Shown here piece after piece: positions 1 to 8,915 of a stretch of DNA of 64,000 nucleotides (positions are counted from its first letter, which is position 1; the number at the start of each line of letters is the position of its first letter). Under the pieces are notes generated by a model. The model was not told the origin of the DNA. It saw only the letters and a program-made list of their open reading frames with translations, and ran no database searches. Both the position numbers and the translations under genes were made by a program. The DNA is from LVI-A0039 sp033105485 (GTDB lineage Bacteria > Bacillota_I > Bacilli_A > UBA3375): positions 1,736,001-1,800,000 of the forward strand of contig CP136956.1 in NCBI GenBank assembly GCA_033105485.1, given 5' to 3'.

Positions 1-1370
1 AAGAATTCCAAAAAACTTATGGTTTAGATGTTATTTGTATTCCTACTAACGTACCAGTAATCAGATTAGATCGTGAAGATACAATTTTCGTAAAAGAAAA
101 TGATAAATATGAATTCATGATTAAGTTAATCAAAGAACGTCACAATGTTGGACAACCGATTTTAATTGGGACTGTTGCGATTGAAACAAGTGAAAGAATT
201 GCAGAAATTTTAAAGAAAGCAGGAATTAAAGCTACTGTATTAAATGCTAAGAATAATGCCGAAGAAGCATTAATCGTTGAAAATGCCGGTCAATTAGGTG
301 CAATTACGATTGCAACAAACATGGCCGGTCGTGGTACGGATATTAAAATTGCTGCTGATGTAAAAGCGTTACCGAAATTCACATCTGAAATTTCTAAAGA
401 TGAAATTAATCCAGCTGGTTTATTAATCATCGGAACAGAACGTCACGAATCTCGCCGTATTGATGACCAATTACGTGGACGTAGTGGGCGTCAAGGAGAT
501 GCCGGAGAAAGTGCTTTCTTCGTATCATTTGAAGATGATTTAATGAGACGTTACATTTCCCCAATGATTAAATTAGTATTAGATAATGGTGGATTCGGTG
601 ATCAAGCAATTTCAGATAAGCGTTTAACGAAAGCAGTTGCTGCTACTCAAAAACGTGTTGAAAGTGTAAACTATGAATCTCGTAAAACAGTATTAAAATA
701 CGATGATGTTATGAGAGAACAACGTGAAGTTGTATATGGTCAAAGAGACTACATTTTAACTAATGAATCTATTTTGGAAGATGTAAAAGCAATTATTACT
801 GATTATGTATCTAATATCTTAGATTACTACGAAACTACTAAAGACGAAGAAATCTTACGTTCAGAAATTGAAAGTACAATTACTAAATATATTGATTTTG
901 ATTTAGATGGGGACATCAAAGCTAAATTATTAGCAAAAGTTGATGAAGAATTAGAAAATAAATTAGCAATTATGGGGCAAGAAGACTTTGATGCATTCTT
1001 AAAAACAGTTTGTTTAAAAATCTTTGATGAAAACTGGATTTCACACATTGATGAAATGCAAGTGTTAAGACAATCAATTGGACTTCGTGGTTATGGTCAA
1101 GTAGATCCGTTACATGAATACCAACGTGAAGGACGTAGAATGTTCGAAGAAATGCTTGGAACAGTAGAACGTGATATGATTAAGTATATTTTATTAAGTA
1201 AAATCAATACTAACTCTGATCGTGAAGCGTCTATGAATAAGTTAGCTGCTAGTCATAGTCATACAGTTGGTGGAGAATACAAAACTATTGTAAATGATGA
1301 AAAAATTGGTAGAAATGACTTATGTCCATGTGGTAGTGGGAAAAAGTACAAAGATTGTCACGGGAAGTAA
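1..1370 (+). CDS. secA: SecA preprotein translocase ATPase, 3' part only
   Basis: This is the C-terminal 455 residues of SecA, the cytoplasmic ATPase that drives proteins through SecYEG. The reading frame is open from base 3, so the gene starts upstream of the window. The second nucleotide-binding domain is visible (IPTN near the start, TVAIETSE, NMAGRGTDIKI, RGRSGRQGD), followed by the helical wing/scaffold region (KYDDVMREQREVVY). The protein ends in a complete zinc-binding SEC-C tail, CPCGSGKKYKDCHGK, which in other SecA proteins contacts SecB or lipids. One base separates its TAA from the prfB start, the common secA-prfB order of Bacillota. Identification is secure; only the 5' end is missing. 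Confidence 0.97.
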   Translation, partial: EFQKTYGLDVICIPTNVPVIRLDREDTIFVKENDKYEFMIKLIKERHNVGQPILIGTVAIETSERIAEILKKAGIKATVLNAKNNAEEALIVENAGQLGAITIATNMAGRGTDIKIAADVKALPKFTSEISKDEINPAGLLIIGTERHESRRIDDQLRGRSGRQGDAGESAFFVSFEDDLMRRYISPMIKLVLDNGGFGDQAISDKRLTKAVAATQKRVESVNYESRKTVLKYDDVMREQREVVYGQRDYILTNESILEDVKAIITDYVSNILDYYETTKDEEILRSEIESTITKYIDFDLDGDIKAKLLAKVDEELENKLAIMGQEDFDAFLKTVCLKIFDENWISHIDEMQVLRQSIGLRGYGQVDPLHEYQREGRRMFEEMLGTVERDMIKYILLSKINTNSDREASMNKLAASHSHTVGGEYKTIVNDEKIGRNDLCPCGSGKKYKDCHGK

Positions 1371-1371
1371 T

Positions 1372-2457
1372 ATGGAATTATTTGAGCTAAAGAAAGAATA
1401 TGCCAAAGTAGTATCAAATTTAATTGATATATTTGAAAAAGACAATGTCAAAAGCATTGAAAATGAGCTCAGCACAATTGAAGAGGAAGTAAGCAAAAGC
1501 GGTTTTTGGGATAATCCCAAGACTGCTTCTTTGTGCTTAAAAAAGCAAAATAAATTAAAAGCCTTACAAAAAGAGAAACTGGAATTAACTACCTTAGTTG
1601 ACGATTTCCAGGTAATGCTTGATTGGTTATCTGAAGAGTTAGTAACACTAGAGGAACTTAATCTTAGTTTTAATGTACTAATTGAAAAGTATAATAATTT
1701 TGAATTAGAAACACTTTTAAATGGGGAATTTGATGATAGTGATGTTTTAATTGAATTTAACCCTGGTGCTGGGGGAACTGAATCTCAAGATTGGGCGAAT
1801 ATGCTATTTAATATGTATGTTAGATATGCTGAGCACAACGGTTTTAAGTGCAATGTATTAAATTATCAAGCAGGTGAAGGCGCAGGGATTAAAAATGCGA
1901 TGATTGAAATGCGTGGAGAAAACTTATATGGAAAATTACGTTTAGAAACTGGAATCCATAGGCTAGTTCGAATTTCCCCATTTGATTCACAAAATAGAAG
2001 ACATACGTCATTTGCAGCAGTAAAAGTATCACCTTTAATTGATGATAAAATTGAAATTGACATTAAACAAAGTGACTTAAAAATAGATACATTTCGTTCA
2101 TCAGGAGCAGGTGGTCAAAGTGTAAATACAACTGATTCAGCAGTTCGTATAACGCACATACCAACAGGAACAGTTGTTTCTTGTCAAAATGAACGTAGCC
2201 AAATCCAAAATCGTGAGATGGCAATGAAAATTTTAAAAATTAAATTATATACACTTGAAGAAGAAAAACGTAGTCAAAAACGTGATGAACTAAATAGTAA
2301 TTCCTCTGAGATAAGCTTTGGTTCTCAAAAGCGTTCATATGTATTACACCCGTATAAATTGGTAAAAGACCATGAGAGTGGATGCGAAAGTTCGCAACCA
2401 GATAAAGTATTGAATGGTCAAATTGAGCAATTTTTATACAAAAACCTTGTAAATTAG
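1372..2457 (+). CDS. prfB: Peptide chain release factor 2 (no programmed frameshift)
   Basis: RF2 ends translation at UAA and UGA. The 361-residue protein has the SPF tripeptide anticodon near residue 202 (RISPFDSQNRRHTSFA) and the catalytic GGQ at about residue 247 (SSGAGGQSVNTTDSA). I start it at ATG 1372, because MELFELKKEY aligns with the start of Bacillus RF2 and GGGAAG lies just upstream; the same frame stays open farther upstream only as an overlap with secA. In most bacteria the RF2 message has an in-frame TGA at about codon 25 that needs a +1 frameshift. Here codons 20-26 (IFEKDNV) run through with no stop, so that autoregulation is absent. The presence of RF2 argues against UGA being a sense codon. 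Confidence 0.96.
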   Translation: MELFELKKEYAKVVSNLIDIFEKDNVKSIENELSTIEEEVSKSGFWDNPKTASLCLKKQNKLKALQKEKLELTTLVDDFQVMLDWLSEELVTLEELNLSFNVLIEKYNNFELETLLNGEFDDSDVLIEFNPGAGGTESQDWANMLFNMYVRYAEHNGFKCNVLNYQAGEGAGIKNAMIEMRGENLYGKLRLETGIHRLVRISPFDSQNRRHTSFAAVKVSPLIDDKIEIDIKQSDLKIDTFRSSGAGGQSVNTTDSAVRITHIPTGTVVSCQNERSQIQNREMAMKILKIKLYTLEEEKRSQKRDELNSNSSEISFGSQKRSYVLHPYKLVKDHESGCESSQPDKVLNGQIEQFLYKNLVN

Positions 2458-2464
2458 GAGAATG

Positions 2465-3505
2465 ATGGATAACAATGATAAAAAATTACAAACATCAAAC
2501 GATGATTTAATCGAACAACTTCTTAGTAAAGCAACAAAAAATGAAGAAATTAAATTAACTCAAGAAAAATCAAATGATCTTGAGCAACGATTAGATTTAA
2601 CGATTGATGAAGAATATAAAAAGAAAAAAACCGCTGAACTTTATAAAGCTGAAATGGATAAGACAATCGAGTATAGTGACTTTGATTATTTAAAAACTGA
2701 AGACACAACACTTGACCTTGAAGATGGAAGCAAGGAAGAAGAGCCTGTAAGAAAAATTACAGAACTTGAAGCTGAATTAGATGAGAGTCTTATGGCGTAT
2801 CAAATGGATACAACTGGTAAAGATGTAGTTATCGAATTTAATGACGTGGCCTTAAAAATTGAACGTGAGCAAATCTTACGTGATATTAATATTAAAATTC
2901 ATGAGGGTGAATTTGTATATTTCGTAGGTGCTTCAGGAGCAGGTAAATCATCAATGATTAAAATGATTTATCGTGAGAGTAAAAATACAAGAGGTACACT
3001 TAAAGTATTAGATAAAAATGTTACTAAATTACGTCAAGGACAATTACCAGCTTTACGTCGTAAAGTAGGAGTAGTATTCCAAGACTTCAAACTTTTACCA
3101 GATAAAACTATTTATGAAAATGTTAAATTCAGTTTAGATGTAACAGGATACCCACGTAAGAAAAAACACGAACAAGTATTAAAGGTGTTACGTCAAGTAG
3201 GTATCGCTTCTCAAAAAGATAAATACCCTAACGAACTAAGTGGTGGACAACAACAACGTGCTGCAATCGCACGCGCAATTGTTGATGAGCCAAGTATCTT
3301 AGTGTGTGATGAGCCAACAGGGAACTTAGATCCAGAAAATGCAATTCAAATTATGGAAATCATTACTGAAATCAATGAGAGTGGTACTACTGTACTAATG
3401 GCGACTCATGATGTAGGTATCGTAAACAAGTATAAACACCGTGTTGTACTTATGAAAAATGGTCGTATTTCAAATGAAGGAGAAGGAGAGTATATTTATG
3501 AATAG
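2465..3505 (+). CDS. ftsE: Cell-division ABC ATPase FtsE with long acidic N-terminal extension
   Basis: FtsE is the ATPase of the FtsEX complex, which activates cell-wall hydrolases at division or elongation sites. The ABC domain starts near residue 121, with Walker A GASGAGKSS (155-163), signature LSGGQQQR and Walker B ILVCDEPTGNLD. Typical FtsE is about 228 residues. This one has about 120 extra N-terminal residues, very rich in Glu, Asp and Lys with no hydrophobic segment, predicted helical or disordered. ATG 2465 is preferred over the adjacent ATG 2462 because AGGAG (2456-2460) is then spaced correctly. The 3' end overlaps ftsX by 8 bases, so the pair is translationally coupled. The extension is unusual; the ATPase assignment is secure. 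Confidence 0.93.
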   Translation: MDNNDKKLQTSNDDLIEQLLSKATKNEEIKLTQEKSNDLEQRLDLTIDEEYKKKKTAELYKAEMDKTIEYSDFDYLKTEDTTLDLEDGSKEEEPVRKITELEAELDESLMAYQMDTTGKDVVIEFNDVALKIEREQILRDINIKIHEGEFVYFVGASGAGKSSMIKMIYRESKNTRGTLKVLDKNVTKLRQGQLPALRRKVGVVFQDFKLLPDKTIYENVKFSLDVTGYPRKKKHEQVLKVLRQVGIASQKDKYPNELSGGQQQRAAIARAIVDEPSILVCDEPTGNLDPENAIQIMEIITEINESGTTVLMATHDVGIVNKYKHRVVLMKNGRISNEGEGEYIYE

Positions 3506-4391
3506 TTTAAAAACAGCATTAAAGAGTTTATATCGTAACTTTTCAATGTCGATAGCATCGATTATTTTAGTAACACTAACTCTTCTTGTACTTTCAAGTA
3601 CAATTATCTTAGCTTTAAATATTGGTTTTGTAACTGATACAGTATTCCAAAGTTTACGTATTAATGTTTACTTAGAAGATGGATTATCTCAAGAACGAAT
3701 TGAGGAAATTTCTACTGAGATTTCTGGTGTCGAAAATGTTAGTTCAGTTACTTTCTCGTCTAAAGATGATGAGTTAAAAAGTCTAACAGACGGATTTGCT
3801 GATGGTGATTTAATTTTAGAATATATGGAAGATGAAAATCCATTAAAGGATGTATACATTGTAAACTTAGAGCAATTATCTACAGAGCAAGATGACACAA
3901 ATGTAATGAAGACAGCAGCTGATAGTATCTCAAAAATTAAAGGTGTTGAATCTGCAGATTACGGTGCAGAGCAAGGTACAGATTCTTTAATTAAGACGCT
4001 TGATTTTGTAAAATTAATCTCAAACCTTGCATCAATTACGCTATTAATTATTTCAGTATTTTTAATTACTAATACAGTAAAACTTACTATTAATGCACGT
4101 CGTCGTGAAATTGCAATTATGCGTTTAGTAGGTGCGAAATCGTGGTATATCAGATTACCATTTATTATTGAGGGTATGATCATCGGTATCTTAGGTGGGG
4201 TATTTGCTTACTTCTTATCAACGTATGGTTATGGTTACGCTTTAAACTTAGATGCTATTACATTCTTACGTTCATCATTAATTCCAGCAGATGAACTTGG
4301 AACTAGTATGTTAGTCTTTATCCCTGTAATTGGTATGTTAATTGGTTCTTTAGGAAGTATTATCGCAATTAGAGGATACTTAAAAGTATAA
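3498..4391 (+). CDS. ftsX: Cell-division permease-like protein FtsX
   Basis: FtsX is the membrane partner of FtsE and passes ATPase motion to extracellular peptidoglycan hydrolases. The 297-residue protein has the family layout: a short cytoplasmic N-terminus (MNSLKTALKSLYRNF), a first membrane helix at about 15-40, an extracellular domain at about 45-165, and three C-terminal membrane helices, with the cytoplasmic INARRREIAIMRLVGA motif between helices 2 and 3. The start at ATG 3498 is set by GAAGGAGAG (3481-3489) and by the 8-base overlap with the ftsE stop. Its TAA shares one base with the ATG of the next gene. A secreted glucosaminidase at 35 kb is a conceivable client, but nothing in the sequence links them. 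Confidence 0.94.
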   Translation: MNSLKTALKSLYRNFSMSIASIILVTLTLLVLSSTIILALNIGFVTDTVFQSLRINVYLEDGLSQERIEEISTEISGVENVSSVTFSSKDDELKSLTDGFADGDLILEYMEDENPLKDVYIVNLEQLSTEQDDTNVMKTAADSISKIKGVESADYGAEQGTDSLIKTLDFVKLISNLASITLLIISVFLITNTVKLTINARRREIAIMRLVGAKSWYIRLPFIIEGMIIGILGGVFAYFLSTYGYGYALNLDAITFLRSSLIPADELGTSMLVFIPVIGMLIGSLGSIIAIRGYLKV

Positions 4392-5527
4392 TGAAAAAAC
4401 ATCACTTTATTATCCTACTGTGGTTTATAGTTAGTTTATTTGGTGCCGCAATGGCTTTTAGTGCTACATATGTTAATACCACAATTGCAGGTGGTAATGC
4501 ATTTCTAGGACTAGCTAAACAATTAATTGTAATTTTTGTAGTGGGAATTGCTGGGATATATGTTTTCATGATCAATAAAAACTTAAATATGTATCAATTA
4601 ATGAAACGACTTAGTAAGTTATCTATGTATGTTTCAATTGCTTCACTAATAATTGTTTTCTTAGCTGGTGACAGTGCTTATCGTGGTGGAGCTAGAATGG
4701 TAATTCCATTAGGACCAGTCGATTTTCAACCGTTAGAGCTATTTAAGATTTCGCTTGTATTATATTTTGCAAGTGAATTCTCTACAGTTAAACCTTCGGA
4801 TAGTTTAATTGATAGTATTAAAAAACTATTGATACCATGTGGTGGTTTAATTTTGATTATCGCCCAACCAGATTTTGGTGGAGCAATGATTTGTCTTATT
4901 GTACTATTCTTTTTACTAATTGTAAATGGGCAAAATCTTAAACATTTAATTTCACTTGCTGGGCTAGGAGTATTAGCCGGAGGAATTGGAATTTCATTCT
5001 TAAGAGATTACCAAAAAGCAAGAATCTTCATGTGGATTAATCCATTTAATGATGTTCAAGGTTCTGGGTGGCAGTTAATCAACTCTTATGTTGCCATTTC
5101 AAATGGTGGTGTATTAGGTTCCGGTTATATGAGTTCTATTCAGAAAGCTGGTTACTTATCGCAATCAGGCTCAGATTTTATTTTTGCAATTATATGTGAA
5201 GAATTAGGATTCTTAGGAGCCTTATTTACAGTTGGAATTATTTTTGCAATTGCAATGATGGCAATTAGCATTGGTAATAGTGCCCATGAACGTTTTGGGA
5301 TGCTATACTGCTATGGTTTTGCAATCTTATTACTTACTCAAACATTTATTAATATTGGGGGAGTATCTGGAGTAATTCCAATGACTGGTGTAACTTTACC
5401 ATTTATTTCAACTGGGATTAACTCATACTTATTCTTAACACTAGGGGTGTTTTTAACAGTGCCTGTATCACGAATGAGTATCAAGGAGAAAAAACGTGAG
5501 CGAAAAGCTACAAATTTCAAAGGATAG
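4391..5527 (+). CDS. SEDS-family peptidoglycan glycosyltransferase (FtsW/RodA/SpoVE)
   Basis: A 378-residue polytopic membrane protein of the SEDS family, which polymerises lipid II into glycan strands together with a class B PBP. Family motifs are GGARMVIPLGPVDFQP (usually GGARRWI..LGP..FQPSE), QPDFGGAMI, GSGYMSSIQ, SGSDFIFAIICEELGF and PMTGVTLPFISTG near the C-terminus. About ten hydrophobic segments are visible. FtsW and RodA cannot be separated from sequence alone: the VTLP motif leans to FtsW, the overall length to RodA. It starts one base inside the ftsX stop, so it is co-translated with FtsEX and probably works at the same wall-synthesis site. No PBP gene lies next to it. Confidence 0.9.
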   Translation: MKKHHFIILLWFIVSLFGAAMAFSATYVNTTIAGGNAFLGLAKQLIVIFVVGIAGIYVFMINKNLNMYQLMKRLSKLSMYVSIASLIIVFLAGDSAYRGGARMVIPLGPVDFQPLELFKISLVLYFASEFSTVKPSDSLIDSIKKLLIPCGGLILIIAQPDFGGAMICLIVLFFLLIVNGQNLKHLISLAGLGVLAGGIGISFLRDYQKARIFMWINPFNDVQGSGWQLINSYVAISNGGVLGSGYMSSIQKAGYLSQSGSDFIFAIICEELGFLGALFTVGIIFAIAMMAISIGNSAHERFGMLYCYGFAILLLTQTFINIGGVSGVIPMTGVTLPFISTGINSYLFLTLGVFLTVPVSRMSIKEKKRERKATNFKG

Positions 5528-5768
5528 TATTGACTTAATATTATCCTCAAATACATTCAATGAGTATACTAAAGAAAAGCAATGCTTAGAACTAGATGAT
5601 ACTTATCAAATGTATAAATATATATTAAATAACCAAGATAAGTTTAGCGTGAATGTTATAAATCACGCTAAACTTAAATATGTTAAAAAAGAAAGTGCAT
5701 TAAATGAATATCGAAGTGAACTAGATAATGCATTTAATCAAGTATTAAAATTATATAGTAAATATTAG
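5496..5768 (+). CDS. Small YlbF/YmcA-like helical protein
   Basis: A 90-residue protein starting at GTG 5496, with a strong AAGGAGA (5483-5489) inside the preceding SEDS gene; the two overlap by 32 bases. It is all-helical and charged, with the spacing of YlbF/YmcA (Com_YlbF) proteins: an N-terminal helix with SIDLILSSNTFNEY, a middle helix with YKYILNNQDK, and a C-terminal helix with LNEYRSELDNAFNQVLKLY. In Bacillus, YlbF, YmcA and YaaT form a complex that tunes RNase Y cleavage. Assignment rests on length and helical pattern, not on an invariant motif, so it is moderate. The 4Fe-4S cysteines of long YlbF proteins are absent. The next gene, hemW, starts 8 bases downstream. Confidence 0.6.
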   Translation: MSEKLQISKDSIDLILSSNTFNEYTKEKQCLELDDTYQMYKYILNNQDKFSVNVINHAKLKYVKKESALNEYRSELDNAFNQVLKLYSKY

Positions 5769-5775
5769 GAGTAAT

Positions 5776-6867
5776 ATGAGTAAAGGATTATACATTCACA
5801 TTCCATTTTGCAAGTACATTTGTAGTTACTGTGACTTTGGAAAAAAGTATATTAAAAATCAACCAGTAGATGAATATATTGATAGTGTATGCTTAGAATT
5901 AGATATGTACAAGCCCTTTACTGATGTTAATTCAATTTATATTGGCGGTGGAACGCCAAGTAGTTTAAATCAGAATCAGTTAACAAAGCTACTTAGTAAA
6001 ATAGCAGAAGTTACAACAGGAAATTCAATTGAAGAGTTCAGTTTCGAAATGAATCCTGATGATGTTAATGAGCAAATACTAAAGACTTTAAAACAATTTG
6101 GAGTTAATCGTATAAGCCTTGGGGCTCAAACTTTAAATGATAGTATTCTTGAAAAGTTAAACCGTAAGCATACTGCTAGTGAAGTACGCGAAGCAGTAAA
6201 ACTTGCAACTGATATTATCGACAATGTAAGTGTAGATTTCATGTTTAATTTACCAGGACAAACTAAAGCGGATATTGATCAAACACTTGAATTTATTGAT
6301 CAAAGTAATATACAACATGTTTCTTATTACGGTTTAATATTTGAAGATCATACAATTCTTGCAACTGAGGACCATAAGTACTGGTCTGTCGACTATGAAA
6401 GTGAAATGTACTCATATATTCAAAATTGTTTAAATGATTATGGATTCGAGCAATATGAGATTAGTAATTATGCAAAAAATGGTAAACAGTCAATTCATAA
6501 TATCCATTATTGGATTAGAAATGAGTATTATGGAATTGGGTTAAGTAGTAGTGGTTTCATTGGTAATAAGCGCTACACTAACACCTATAGTTTAAAGTCT
6601 TATATAGATCAAATTGCTAACGAGAAGTTCCCAGTCAAAGATGAAGAGATTATTACAACAGAAGATGAACAATTTGAAAAAATAATGTTAGGCTTAAGGT
6701 ATCATTCATTTGTAGAACTTGATCCAAAGGTAATAGAAGCTATTAGTAATGATAGTTTTCTAGCAGATAAGTTTGATTATAAGCGAGATGCAATTCGTCT
6801 AAAACCAAGCGAATATTATATTTCAAACCAAATAATACTAGATGTAATAGAAAGGATCGAATGTTAA
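5776..6867 (+). CDS. hemW: Radical SAM heme chaperone HemW
   Basis: HemW is a radical SAM protein related to HemN, now regarded as a heme chaperone and not an oxidase. The 363-residue protein has the cluster motif CKYICSYCDF (CxxxCxxC followed by Asp-Phe; the extra Cys of true HemN is absent), the SAM-binding YIGGGTPSSL and the HemW-specific HNxxYW motif as HNIHYW. AGGAG precedes ATG 5776. It is followed by rsmE with a 7-base overlap and then mtaB. In Bacillus subtilis hemW and rsmE-mtaB are separated by hrcA-grpE-dnaK-dnaJ-prmA; here that block is missing from between them and chaperone genes lie 10 kb away. Confidence 0.9.
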   Translation: MSKGLYIHIPFCKYICSYCDFGKKYIKNQPVDEYIDSVCLELDMYKPFTDVNSIYIGGGTPSSLNQNQLTKLLSKIAEVTTGNSIEEFSFEMNPDDVNEQILKTLKQFGVNRISLGAQTLNDSILEKLNRKHTASEVREAVKLATDIIDNVSVDFMFNLPGQTKADIDQTLEFIDQSNIQHVSYYGLIFEDHTILATEDHKYWSVDYESEMYSYIQNCLNDYGFEQYEISNYAKNGKQSIHNIHYWIRNEYYGIGLSSSGFIGNKRYTNTYSLKSYIDQIANEKFPVKDEEIITTEDEQFEKIMLGLRYHSFVELDPKVIEAISNDSFLADKFDYKRDAIRLKPSEYYISNQIILDVIERIEC

Positions 6868-7586
6868 GAGTATTTTATAATCAGCCATTTACAGATACAA
6901 TGGTTATAACTGATAAAGAAAAATGTCATCACATTGGCATTGTATTACGTGCAAAACCAAATGATGAAGTGTACTTAGTTAATAGATATGAAGTTGCACG
7001 TTGTTTTATTACGGCAATATCTAAAACAGAAATCGAAGTTGAAATGCAGGAAGTTATAAGTGAAGACAATGAGCTTAGTTCAAAACTTACTTTAGGTTTC
7101 GGACCGTTGAAAGGTGATAACACTCAGCTAGTTATACAAAAAGCTGTTGAGCTAGGAGCGACACATATTGACTTAGTTAACTTTAAACGTAATGTTAGTA
7201 AGTTTGATAGCAAAAAAGCAGATAAGAAAATTGAAAAGTTTGAAAAAATTATTGAAGGTGCATGTTTACAATCAAGAAGAAATGTCGCTCCTGAAATAAA
7301 TGCAAATATAAAACTTGATTCAAAGTACTTAGATCAATTTGATTTAGTACTTGTTTGTTATGAAAATGAACGCTCAAATCATATTCTGAGTTATTCACAA
7401 GAAATAAAAACAGCTGAGAATATTTTGGTATTAATTGGTCCAGAGGGTGGTATCGATGAATCTGAAATTGAATTAGTAGAGAAAAATGAAAATGTAAAAA
7501 TTGCCACGTTAGGTAAACGTATATTACGAGCTGAAACTGCAAGTATTAGTAGTTTATCAATTATTGGTAGTATTTTAGAAGGATAG
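6861..7586 (+). CDS. rsmE: 16S rRNA (uracil1498-N3)-methyltransferase RsmE
   Basis: RsmE methylates N3 of U1498 in 16S rRNA. The 241-residue protein has the SPOUT knot signature near the C-terminus: LIGPEGGIDESEIELV followed by TLGKRILRAETA, where SAM binds. A PUA-like N-terminal domain covers about residues 1-70 with the usual KCHHIGIVLRAKPNDEVYL pattern. It overlaps hemW by 7 bases and ends two bases before the mtaB start, so the three genes form one translational unit. The adjacent prmA (ribosomal protein L11 methylase) found in Bacillus is absent here. Confidence 0.92.
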   Translation: MLRVFYNQPFTDTMVITDKEKCHHIGIVLRAKPNDEVYLVNRYEVARCFITAISKTEIEVEMQEVISEDNELSSKLTLGFGPLKGDNTQLVIQKAVELGATHIDLVNFKRNVSKFDSKKADKKIEKFEKIIEGACLQSRRNVAPEINANIKLDSKYLDQFDLVLVCYENERSNHILSYSQEIKTAENILVLIGPEGGIDESEIELVEKNENVKIATLGKRILRAETASISSLSIIGSILEG

Positions 7587-7588
7587 AA

Positions 7589-8881
7589 ATGAAAATAGCA
7601 ATTAAAACCTTAGGGTGTAAAGTAAATACTTATGAGAGTGAATCAATTTGGCAAATGTTCCAAGAAGAAGGGTATGAACGTGTAATGCCAGATGAATTTG
7701 CTGATGTATATGTTATTAATACATGTACAGTAACTAACAGTGGGGATCGTAAGTCGAGACAAGCAGTTCGTAAAATGATTCGTCAAAACCCAGATGCAAT
7801 TACAGTAGTAATTGGGTGTTATGCGCAAATGGCTCCAGAAGAGATTGAAGCAATTGAAGGTGTTGATATCGTATTAGGGACACAAGGTCGTGAAAAATTA
7901 CTAGATTATGTTAAAAATTATCAGAATGAGCGTGCTCCAATTACAAATGTTGGAAATATTATCGAGCAGAAAAAGTTCGAAGGTTTAGAAATTTCTGGAT
8001 TTGAATCACAAACAAGAGCATTCTTAAAAATTCAAGAAGGTTGTAACAACTTCTGTAGTTTTTGTATTATTCCTTGGGCGCGTGGTTTAATGCGTTCTCA
8101 AGAACCGGAACAAGTAATCTCACAAATTAAGACATTAGTTAGCAAAGGGGTTAAAGAAGTTGTTTTAACAGGAATCCATACAGCCGGATATGGTGAAGAT
8201 TTTGAAGATTATAACTTCGCAGATTTATTACGTGATATTGATCAAATTGAGGGACTAGAACGTATCCGTATTTCATCAATTGAAATTTCACAAATTACGG
8301 AAGAGGTTCTTGAAGTGATGCGTAATTCAACTAAACTTGCAGAACATTTACATGTTCCGATTCAAGCTGGACATGATGCGGTATTAAAAGATATGAGACG
8401 TCATTATACAATTGCTGAATTCTCAGCCAAAGTAAATGAACTAAGATCAATCTTCCCATCTATTTCTTTAACAACTGATATTATTGTTGGTTTCCCAGGT
8501 GAAACAGATGAGATGTTTGAAGCGACTAAACAAAATTTAGCTGCTATTGGATTTAATGAACTACATGTTTTCCCATATAGTAAACGTAATGGTACACCTG
8601 CTGCGAAAATGACTAATCAAGTAGCAGATGATGTTAAGAAGAGCCGTGTTCACGAATTAATTGAACTTAACAGTAAGTTAGCAAGTGACTATGCAAATCA
8701 ATTTGAGGGTGATATTGTATCTGTTCTTGTTGAACGACAAAATAAAAATGGTTTATTAGAGGGGCATACTTCAAACTACTTAAAAGTTCAATTTGAGGGT
8801 GAAGAAAACTTAATAGGAAGTTTAGCAAATGTAACAATAAATTCAAGCGATTACCCATTAAATAATGGTGAAATGATTTAA
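7589..8881 (+). CDS. mtaB: tRNA (N6-threonylcarbamoyladenosine37) methylthiotransferase MtaB
   Basis: MtaB adds a methylthio group to t6A37 of ANN-decoding tRNAs, using two 4Fe-4S clusters. The 430-residue protein has three N-terminal cluster cysteines (LGCKVN, INTCTVT, IGCYAQ), the radical SAM motif CNNFCSFC, and a C-terminal TRAM-type segment. The LGCKVNTYESE opening distinguishes MtaB from MiaB. AAGGA lies just upstream of ATG 7589. It follows rsmE directly. tsaB, needed to make the t6A substrate, lies near 58 kb. The gene ends shortly before an extended -10 promoter that serves ftsZ. Confidence 0.93.
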   Translation: MKIAIKTLGCKVNTYESESIWQMFQEEGYERVMPDEFADVYVINTCTVTNSGDRKSRQAVRKMIRQNPDAITVVIGCYAQMAPEEIEAIEGVDIVLGTQGREKLLDYVKNYQNERAPITNVGNIIEQKKFEGLEISGFESQTRAFLKIQEGCNNFCSFCIIPWARGLMRSQEPEQVISQIKTLVSKGVKEVVLTGIHTAGYGEDFEDYNFADLLRDIDQIEGLERIRISSIEISQITEEVLEVMRNSTKLAEHLHVPIQAGHDAVLKDMRRHYTIAEFSAKVNELRSIFPSISLTTDIIVGFPGETDEMFEATKQNLAAIGFNELHVFPYSKRNGTPAAKMTNQVADDVKKSRVHELIELNSKLASDYANQFEGDIVSVLVERQNKNGLLEGHTSNYLKVQFEGEENLIGSLANVTINSSDYPLNNGEMI

Positions 8882-8887
8882 TGAAAA

Positions 8888-8896
8888 TGTTATAAT
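8888..8896 (+). promoter_or_regulatory. Extended -10 promoter of ftsZ
   Basis: TGTTATAAT forms a perfect extended -10 (TG 8888-8889, TATAAT 8891-8896), just past the mtaB stop and 20 bases ahead of ATG 8916. No good -35 is present, which fits an extended -10 promoter. GGAGGT (8907-8912) is the ribosome binding site. The predicted 5' leader is only about 13 bases. Confidence 0.7.
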
Positions 8897-8915
8897 AATA
8901 ATTAATGGAGGTAAT

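Noticed and set aside
1372..1500. Programmed +1 frameshift in prfB
   Set aside because: No in-frame TGA or CTTTGAC-type slip site; the frame is continuous through the expected place.
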